A stretch of DNA of 64,000 nt, from positions 20,816,480-20,880,479 of the forward strand of contig CM051034.1 of NCBI GenBank assembly GCA_027627225.1, written 5' to 3'. The notes under the pieces were generated by a model that did not search any database, was not told the DNA's origin, and was given only the letters and a program-made list of their open reading frames with translations. Positions 57,097 through 64,000 of this stretch are shown here, piece by piece. Source of the DNA: Congeria kusceri (Eukaryota > Mollusca > Bivalvia > Myida > Dreissenidae). A program made the position numbers and the translations under genes. Each line of letters opens with the position of its first letter. Position 1 is the stretch's first letter.

Positions 57097-58448
57097 GACT
57101 CGAGCGACGACGAATCTGCCGCTGACGACGATAGGGCGGATGAACGTGACGACGTCGCAGGGAAGACAACGGCAGCACCTCCAGCCCAAGGTTCTGGAGT
57201 GCAGGCACCAGACAGCCCGCCAAGGAAAACCGCAAATGGCAGAAGCTACACCAAGGACCTGAGGGCAGCAGTGATGGGAACGGGCTTCTAGGAAGTGGAC
57301 TGACGCTTCAAGGATCAGCCGATTTTCCAGGTAATTAACATTATAACGCTGTTCACCTAACTAAAGCAGTTTCGATTGTTTGAGTTTTCTGTTTTAGACG
57401 ACGTAGTTGCATTGCCTTTCACATGCTGTTTAATTTGCAGGCATTCAGAGGGTATTTGACTGAGCAGGCCAAGGTAAAGGACGTCATGGACAACTATATA
57501 GCCAACGTCAGCAAGATGTTGTACTACTATATGTCCGGTGGTCAACCCGTGGTAACCTTCGATTCCGCCCAGCTCACCAAGGAAGCCTTGAAGATGATGG
57601 CCAATATGACCGAGTGGGGTAACAACCCCGAAGACGCTGGTCAATTACATGAAGAATTTCATCACTTTCTTGAAATTCTACATTCATGATTAGGGCGTGA
57701 ATCTCAAGGGTTCCGATCAGCGGAATACCACCGGGTGAAGTCAGTTCTTGCTGACGTGAAGAACATACAGAAAGGCCAGGACAAGACCGCTCACAAGCTA
57801 CACAGAATTGAAAAAGCTGTGAGGCAAAATCCTCCCAACATGGCAGAAGTAACACGGGTTTTGGATGTGGCCAAGAAGGACTTCCAGACCGCCATACGGA
57901 AGATCGAACAGGACAAAGAGAAGGCCAACTTGTCTAAGTATCTCATATCATTTATTAACCGTTACATGTGTGCATATATATATTTAAGGCAGGGTCAGCG
58001 AGTCGGCGTGCCGCAGAACTTTACTATTCATGAGTACAAGGCAGCATTTGATGGCGAACAGAACCTCATCGATGGTAAGCAGTATCTGGTCATCAGTATT
58101 GCCGACCAGAAGACCAGCGCGACGCACAAGTGTCGCATTGCTCTTGACCCATATTGGACCAATATTTTCTATATATATTACAGGTACGTCCGACTGAAGG
58201 GGGTGGTTCACGACAAATTCTTCAAGCAGTTTGATGGGCGACCCTACCAAAAGGCTTGCGACGGAATACAAAAGCTGCACAAGCAATACAACCTGAACCC
58301 CATGACGGCTGGCATCGCAAGAATGTCCATCGAGACCTACACTCAAAAGCTGCCACAGAGAAAACTGACTGCCGACTTCCTTTGCCATTCCGAACGGGTC
58401 AGGGATAGCCACTACAGGGTGCACTCACATCGGAAGCCACGCATCTAA
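57097..58448 (+). pseudogene. Tyrosine recombinase-like gene copy, most complete but broken (unit 3)
   Basis: Exon 1 follows an acceptor-like 'tttcag' and begins with an acidic stretch (DSSDDESAADDDRADERDD), then the 'SYTKDLRAAVMGTGF' block and a TAG. A GT-AG intron lies at 57331-57440. Exon 2 keeps the 'YYYMSGGQPVVTFDS' segment deleted in units 1 and 2, but has its own frameshift (extra C near 57628), a TAG at about 57691 and a one-base loss near 57723. From 57735 to 58448 the frame is open for 237 codons, with Arg89 (LRQGQRVGV), Lys126 (DQKTSATH), Arg196, His218 (FLCHS) and Tyr227 (HYRV) in the order of a tyrosine recombinase. Similar recombinase-like proteins occur in Crypton-type elements and animal genes. 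The precise family is unknown to me. Confidence 0.6.
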
Positions 58449-58469
58449 TTGGGAAGGTCATCGATTATG

Positions 58470-58516
58470 CAGATTGACAGTCCAGCGCTCTACCAACTGA
58501 GCTAGCCGGGCCTGGT
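58470..58516 (-). repeat. Truncated tRNA-derived SINE head (unit 3)
   Basis: The same A-box-type fragment as at 41319-41365, immediately downstream of the recombinase-like stop. A matching copy in unit 2 is at 49848-49894. Confidence 0.65.
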
Positions 58517-58967
58517 ATTTCTAATAACTGTAAACGTATATACATTTGTTGGTATGACATTTTCGTGGTTTCTTTAAAAATGACAATTTCATGGGTATTT
58601 GATTTCGTGGATTTCAAATTTTGAAAAAATTAATGCTTCAACACATTTACCTAGATGCTACCATATATACCCACTTTTAAGAGTATATACTGCATTTTTT
58701 TTGGCAGACTTAACCTTCCTTGGGTCTGTTGAGAAACCCCAGTTGATCATCATTCACCAATACAAGGGCTATTGGAATTCCCTAACATTTGAACGTCCAT
58801 ACAGGAGTGTTATATCATCCATGTATGTAGGCGTTACGTATTTCTATAACTTGCCTTCATGGACATTTTAACTTTTCTATCTGTGCCGGTTTATTTCAAG
58901 AACACGTTTTGAAATTGTAAATGGAATTTATGTAAAATTATTTAAGTCATTGTGTATAATATTTTAG

Positions 58968-59158
58968 GCAAGAAGTTGTTTGAAATGAGTGACACCATCG
59001 GAGTAAGATTCCTCCTTGAAGACAAAACTGAAGTATCAGAAAAAGAATTTCTCGAAATTTAGGAAAATGGCACTTTGCTTTACATGACCCATGGAATTGA
59101 CAATGAAATTAATGCAACAGGTGTTCTGGTCAGCAAGGAATTACCAATTTACGAATAG
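58968..59158 (+). pseudogene. Small decayed exon beyond the array
   Basis: After an acceptor-like 'atattttag' the sequence reads 'KKLFEMSDTIGVRFLLEDKT' and then 'EVSEKEFLEI', a TAG (59060-59062), then 'NGTLLYMTHGIDNEI' and more in the same frame until TAG at 59156-59158. Apart from the internal stop the frame is continuous and protein-like. The family is not recognised. It starts about 60 bp past the end of unit 3 homology. Confidence 0.35.
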
Positions 59159-60514
59159 TATAAGTTAAGCAAGAGGGCCATGATGGCCCAAAGCACTTAC
59201 CTGAGTACGGGTAGTGACAGAGAATACCTTGTAGCTCTTACATCTGAATGTCATCGCCAACAAAATTACCCACATAAAACACATATCCACATTTTATTGT
59301 ATCTACATCATAAAATTATTTTTCTAGGCCGATTCGCGCTCTGTAGAATAGACTTGAATTGCTTGTAGCGCCGCAATACACGTCTGTCCATCATCACGCT
59401 CTTGATTTTGATTTTTTTTGTGGATAAATTTCAATGGATTTGATCACTTTTATGTACTTACAGGCATATTCAAGGATAAATACCAACTTTCCATGACTTT
59501 TTTTTTTTTAATTCCATGACTTTTCCTTGATAAAATCCAAATCATCAAAATTCCATGATTTTTTCAAAACAAAGCCCATTTTCCATGACTTAACTGTATG
59601 AACCCTATCCATAATCTTATACATTAAATCCATAGTGAACAGGCAATAATATTATTCAAAACAAATGATCATTAAATATTGTTACCATGACTATGCTGCA
59701 TCAACACAACCAAAATCTGTGATGCATACAAATCATACAGAACAATTGAATTCATACAACTGTAATTATGTTACAAATCATAAAGTTTGGCAATGGCTAA
59801 TTATATACGATATCTTGTCCAATTATTTCCAGCAGTGCTAGAGGACAAAATAAATGGACCTTCCATCAAAGTTGCACCAATGTTGTCCACTACTGCAAGT
59901 ATCAACAGTACCATGACCCCTGTTGACCAATGAGTGACCCTTCCTCTGAAGGATGCAATCAAGTCTTAAGAGAAATAGTGGTAATTGTTTAAAAGAAATA
60001 GTAATAATAGCCAAAACTTCATGCTTCATTCCCCATTAAATCTTCTTTGGGAAGCAATTGAATAGCAAATGGAATAGTTTCAAACCTGACTGGACCATAC
60101 ATTGGCTTCAAAAAACAAATTTCGAATTTCACAGCTATGTGGGGAATTCAAGATTTGGATGTGGTTTCGTACAGCCTTTCTGGACATGCAAGCCAGAATA
60201 CGGTGATGGGCCTGTTAACAAAAAATGTATTGTATATAGTATGAACAAATTTAAGAGGATCACTAGTTAATGCTTTAGGAGGATACTAGTTGATAAACTG
60301 TTGGACTTGGAGAGTGGAAACGTAAGATGAATTTGAGATAATTCAAGAGCAACAACTCCACAATTTCTGGGGTGATTTGGCTGATTATCAAACTTAACCA
60401 AGATATTATGCCCACAAATATTTTCATAAAGTGAAGATCAGTTGAAAAACTGTTGCAAATGGAAGTAGTCTACCAAGAATATATTTGTTTGCAATTCACA
60501 AATTTAAGGTTAGT
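59159..60514. other. Non-coding stretch with dispersed repeats
   Basis: 59172-59205 carries the 'gagggccatgatggcccaaagc...cacctgag' motif also found at 37122-37155. 59488-59590 is a low-complexity series of 'ttccatgacttttt'-type motifs. 60290-60470 is a diverged unit of the module at 26646-27100. No gene is supported. Confidence 0.5.
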
Positions 60515-60826
60515 TTTGTTGTTTGTTTGTTTGGATTTTTTGCCGTTTTTAACATTTTTTCAGTCATATCATGGCGGTCAGTTAACCTACTCACAATTTT
60601 CCTGGGCAAGCTTAGCCGATAGAAGCGGTTTACCAGTACTAAGTGCACATACTTGCCAGTAACTGACAACTGACCTACTTGAATCAGAGGTAGCGGGGGG
60701 AGAATGGCCGTAGAAATAATTTGATGACCAATCCCCACAAAAGTTGTGTGGCCGGGCTGGGGTTCGAACTCATGATCCCCGGATTGACAGTACAGCGCTC
60801 TACCAACTGAGCTAGCCAGGCCCGGC
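60515..60826 (-). mobile_element. Full-length tRNA-derived SINE with 12-bp target duplication
   Basis: Flanked by TTTAAGGTTAGT at 60503-60514 and 60827-60838. On the minus strand the tRNA-like head contains 'ggctagctcagttggtagag' (A box) and 'gagttcgaaccccagc' (B box). It is followed by a body of about 235 bp and an AAAC-rich 3' end. RNA polymerase III promoter boxes plus target duplication indicate a genuine retroposed SINE. Fragments of the family occur in each tandem unit and at 56780-57035. Confidence 0.85.
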
Positions 60827-60956
60827 TTTAAGGTTAGTGCAAGACCCGCATGTACTGTACTATCCATACAGCACATAGCCAAAACGATCATTCAGTTCAT
60901 AACACAAGAAAAACAGTTTCTTTCAACAACTGGAGTGGTTTCCTCAGTAAAATGTT

Positions 60957-61113
60957 TCGACTAATGAAGAACATATCATCATATCATTGCTTTGAAATGG
61001 CTGAAGACAAACCCGGTGTTGTTACGTGTCCTAAGTTTGTTGATGGTCCAGAGGTCAAAGTTTATGTGCTGAAACCAGGTGTCAACCTGCAGAGTGATGC
61101 AATATCGGAGTAA
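60957..61113 (+). pseudogene. Short coding-like fragment
   Basis: The open frame reads 'MKNISSYHCFEMAEDKPGVV' and then 'KFVDGPEVKVYVLKPG', protein-like but very short, with no recognised domain. It shares a general 'FEM...D..GV' flavour with 58968-59158, which may be coincidental. Confidence 0.2.
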
Positions 61114-61246
61114 ATTTTTTAGGCCGAGTTTGTCTTCTGAGAGGCAGAGGAATCTGCATGATAAAATCCAGCTGTTTTGTCATACAATAGATGGTTATAA
61201 CATATTCAGCCCATTACCTTTAGTTCCTAAAGAAGGGTAATAAAAA

Positions 61247-61690
61247 AAATAAGACGGCTAAGTTGGAGAGAGGGATGGCTCGAGAGAAATTCCGAACAAT
61301 CCAGGACACAATCACCCAAATGGGTGATCAGCTCAGCTGTGTCATCCAGGGTCAAGAAGACCAAAAGTTGGGGAAAAAGAAACCCGACTATGCTGTGCCC
61401 AGGGGTGTAAGAAGAAACAGACTGGAGCTCATGCACTGTCAGCCTATGTCCCTGGCATCTTTAATAAGTCAGCCTGTAATGCCAAAGGTTACTCAGCGCA
61501 TCACTGTGCTGAATCTGTGTGCAAAATGACTGAACCACACAACTGACCTGAAGGCTCTGACATCGGTCGGACGGGGCGAAATGCAGTTGGGGTCACATTT
61601 TAGGAAAAGCATTGAGGCCATTCATGCTGCCTTTGATGTACCCAATCCAAAGGAGTTGTCACTGGCTCCACTCTCAGCACCAGTCAGGCT
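61247..61690 (+). pseudogene. Decayed coding fragment, two frames
   Basis: The first block (61263-61529) includes 'FRTIQDTITQMGDQLSCVIQ' and 'PVMPKVTQRITVLNLCAK'. After a stop the coding-like signal continues in another frame with 'LKALTSVGRGEMQLGSHFRK' and 'EAIHAAFDVPNPKELSL' to about 61690. The smooth continuation after one frameshift suggests a former ORF. The family is not recognised. Confidence 0.35.
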
Positions 61691-62290
61691 CTGACGAAAT
61701 TAGTCGACCTACCGAAAGAGTCATCGGACTGGGCAAAATACAAGTGGGATTCCGATGTAGTATAGAGGCCATTAAGGTTTGATGTGTTCATATAAGTTTA
61801 TCAAAAAAAATTCAACTAAACAATATTATATTTGGAGAAAGAGCAGAGAAAATGCCGTCAACCCCATAGTCATCCAGTTCAGTTGTAAATACCAACATGT
61901 GAACTGAAATGTTCATTGGGTATTTGACATCAACATTACATTCCAATATCTTGCTTATTATGTGTATTATTATCTTTAAGTGTCTTCTATTACGGTTTAT
62001 ATAAATGGAGACACAACAAAAATAACTGGAACGTGTTCAGAAAAAGGAAAAGTTTGCAACAAACACATTCCATCTAAACAAAGAACAACCACTTCTTATT
62101 TTTGCCATGTACGACATAGGTAGAATATCTATTCTTCAACATACAATCATGTTCACTAAAACCAATCTATTGTTTCTTACTACTAACATAATCTCTACTT
62201 TTCCATGGTTCCATTGAAAGACATCTGATATTACAATCTTCAGTCCTCCAGGGTTCCAATGGAAGGCAACTGACTGTTAGTTCAGTCAAA
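61691..62290. other. Non-coding stretch, nothing identified
   Basis: AT-rich with no domain-bearing ORF. 62221-62275 has two similar short segments around 'ttccattgaaag' and 'ttccaatggaagg'. Confidence 0.4.
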
Positions 62291-62311
62291 CCTGTATGAG
62301 GGACCTGTGCA

Positions 62312-63680
62312 GTGCAAAACAGGTCCCCTGGATATGTATCCTACCTCGACAGTGACCAGCAAAATGTTCTCAACAGTGTTTTACAAAACAATCAAGAGAA
62401 CAAGGGCACTATGACAGAGTCTTCTATGACATTTGTCAGCTGCGAGGAAATTGCAAATTTTGTTTTTGTTAGTTCTGTAAACACCATGTTAGATGCCTTT
62501 TCTGGAAAAATGGACAATCTAGAACAATTGGTGTATGGCCTAAATGAATCTGTCATAACCACATTTCATTTGCTAGTACATTCATAAACAGTTTGTCAAC
62601 TGAGGTTTATGGGGATAACGAGAGGCAGGCCAGTGAGTTAGCCCTAATATGGACAATGAAAGTAATGGTAGTGATTTAGTTGTTCGCGTAGATGATGGTC
62701 GTAATCAGGGTATGGTGGATGATGACGTTTCAGATGATTTGGTAGATAATGATGTTTCAGATAATTTGGTGGATGATGGTGTTGCATGTGATTTGGTGGA
62801 TGATGATGTTACAGGTGATTTGGATCATGATATGGGACAGTGACAAACAGGTTGTGCTCAACATTGCTCTACAGAGTAACAAAGAACACACGGGCACAAG
62901 GGAAGAAATGGCAAACTTTGCTTGTGTCAGTTCTGTTAACAAACACAAAATTATATGTTTTACTGAAAAAAATTGACACAATGGAACAATCGGCATTTCC
63001 TATGCATAGGCGCTTAAAAAGATTACTTTAGCCTGCATTAATTCTTTCTGAATAGTACAGAAATTAATAATCTGTCTCTTGAAGTTACTAGAGAAAAATA
63101 ATTGTGATGAGAATAGGGAATTAAGGGAGAATATGGATTTATCAAAGGTCACTTACAGGAACTTAAACAATTCCTTAATGTTGACCTTGACAGGATTGCA
63201 CATTGTTGCTTTGTTTAGATGGGTCATGTCATTTGTGTGCTTGTCGTTGAAAACTATCAGGAACTATTATGAAATTGTGTGCTGGGGACATTTTGCTCAT
63301 GGTGCTAATGGAACTGAAAATAGGCCGCAACAATGAAGACTTAGCATTGAGGTTTCAGGTAGCTCTTACCCAGCTTTCAACCATCCTTAATAATTCAATG
63401 CCGGTAATTTTTGTAAGATGGCCATCAAAAGAAGAAATAATTTAAAATCTACCAAAATCTTTCAGGAAGCAGTACAGAACAAGAGTCTTCATTGGAGCAT
63501 GAGATGCCATTATGGCCTAAAAAGCCGACAGACTGCAATGTTTGTGGTGGTAATGAGTATGCTACATTTAGCAGCTACAAGCGTCACTAGACGGCCAAAC
63601 ATGAACAACTCAATACATTGTTCATTAGGGTGGAGCTTAAAACATCCAACAACAAAAAAATCATTTTTTTCAAAGTCTAA
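62312..63680 (+). pseudogene. Decayed DDE transposase (DDE_Tnp_4 type)
   Basis: Successive coding-like blocks in shifting frames. 62312-62840 gives a Gln/Asn-rich then acidic segment. 63079-63250 gives a short coiled-coil-like stretch and 'LSKVTYRNLNNSLMLTLTGL', 'HIVALFRWVMSFV', like the region before the catalytic core in THAP/DDE_Tnp_4 transposases. After a frameshift, 63298-63360 gives 'MVLMELKIGRNNEDLALRFQ' (the helix-turn-helix region), then 'RWPSKEEI' (63416-63439) and, in another frame, 'ATFSSYKRH' followed by a TAG (63588-63590) and 'TAKHEQ', corresponding to the conserved T[FY]SSYK.HNT.K segment. Several frameshifts and stops make it clearly dead. Assignment is by motif order only. 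Confidence 0.5.
62718..62825 (+). repeat. 27-bp in-frame minisatellite, 4 units
   Basis: Encodes four 9-residue repeats of the form D-[DN]-[DG]-V-[SAT]-[DCG]-[DN]-L-[VD] in the 62649-62843 frame, giving a strongly acidic segment. Reading frame and periodicity agree, as expected of a once-translated repeat. Confidence 0.7.
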
Positions 63681-63690
63681 CCCCCCAAAT

Positions 63691-64000
63691 CTGTTCCTTA
63701 TGATATAAAAACACTGTATGCAAAGTTTTAACAAAATATTCCTATGTTTAGGGGTAGCTCAAGTGCCTCAAAGATTACCAGTTATAAAAAAATACAGCAA
63801 ATTACACGATTTTTACGAGTATTTCTCTAAATAAATTTTAAACAAAACAGTATTTTATTTTGAACACAGTAATATTGTTCTGACAACTTATTTTAATAAG
63901 AATGTGGTCTATTTGTTGTATACTTTATTGGCATCTACCAACAATGATCAAGATTTGAAAAAAAGACAGATTGAACTCAAGTTTTATTTAAAATCCTTTA
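63691..64000. other. Non-coding AT-rich end of window
   Basis: No gene or repeat identified. Sequence similar to the end of a decayed transposon could continue beyond the window. Confidence 0.35.

Larger units (their letters stand above)
51739..58905 (+). repeat. 8.5-kb tandem array, unit 3 (diverged and truncated)
   Basis: Starts at the same boundary as units 1 and 2. It lacks the pogo-like MITE (empty site about 52069-52071), carries about 700 bp of sequence absent from the others (about 56477-57174, including a SINE fragment and the acidic exon of the recombinase-like gene), and diverges at about 58905, so it lacks the final 1.45 kb. Substitutions relative to units 1 and 2 are visibly more frequent than between units 1 and 2. 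Confidence 0.9.

Noticed and set aside
57916..57990. Short intron (gtatctc ... ttaaggcag) inside the recombinase-like exon 2
   Set aside because: The sequence is open in frame and its translation includes the expected hydrophobic stretch leading into the box I Arg, so it is more likely coding.
57921..58448. Intact functional recombinase in unit 3
   Set aside because: The 237-codon frame lacks the N-terminal part, which is separated by two frameshifts and two stops upstream, so the gene is broken although its catalytic region is open.
60750..60826. Functional tRNA gene on the minus strand
   Set aside because: A and B boxes are present, but the sequence continues into a SINE body, has target duplications and does not end as a tRNA acceptor stem.
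63535..63605. C2H2 zinc finger (C-x2-C ... H-x4-H) in the frame reading DCNVCGG...KRH-stop-TAKH
   Set aside because: The spacing is only roughly right, there is a stop between the two His, and the same residues fit the conserved SSYK.H segment of a DDE_Tnp_4 transposase together with flanking motifs.

Overview
The window looks like nuclear DNA of a bivalve mollusc. It is AT-rich and intron-bearing, has no bacterial-style gene packing, and is full of dispersed modules containing the phrase 'gggcaataactcc' or 'gggccataactctg', which I associate with bivalve genomes (possibly a dreissenid such as Dreissena; this is inference). I see no convincing intact host gene. Nearly everything that can be interpreted is a transposable element, a transposon-derived pseudogene or tandem repeat DNA.

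Region 1-11.8 kb: AT-rich DNA carrying a hAT-like non-autonomous element with an 8-bp target duplication (1668-2485), a TTAA-flanked inverted-repeat element (2694-3578) that contains a tRNA-derived SINE head and a diverged terminal repeat of a tyrosine-recombinase retroelement, and a foldback-like element family (5915-8521) with an unusual start-start-end-end structure. Region 11.8-14.5 kb: a 5'-truncated, frameshifted LINE bounded by a 12-bp target duplication.

Region 18,755-25,783 (minus strand): an apparently complete 7.0-kb Ngaro-like tyrosine-recombinase retrotransposon. In sense order it reads A1 repeat, SGNH-hydrolase ORF, array of stem-loops, gag, RT-RNase H, tyrosine recombinase, three more stem-loops, B1, A2, B2. 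The split direct repeats are 218 bp (identical) and 299 bp (one difference seen), and all four ORFs are open, so the copy looks young. Gag would package the RNA, RT-RNase H would copy it, and the recombinase would integrate a circular product formed through the split repeats. The SGNH protein is an accessory of unknown role.

Region 25.8-34.7 kb: non-coding DNA with microsatellites, a 74-bp-arm inverted repeat, a direct repeat pair and dispersed repeats.

Region 34,682-58,905: a head-to-tail triplication of an about 8.53-kb unit. Units 1 and 2 are nearly identical; unit 3 is more diverged and truncated. Each unit carries a broken YqaJ-type exonuclease gene followed by a broken tyrosine-recombinase/integrase-like gene with one canonical intron. 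A pogo/Tigger-like MITE is present in units 1 and 2 and absent from unit 3, which gives the order of events. Region 58.9-64 kb: decayed coding fragments, including a DDE transposase of the DDE_Tnp_4 type, and a SINE with a 12-bp target duplication. The DDE transposase and the YqaJ exonuclease in the same orientation suggest remnants of ISL2EU-like transposons, though the physical link is unproven.
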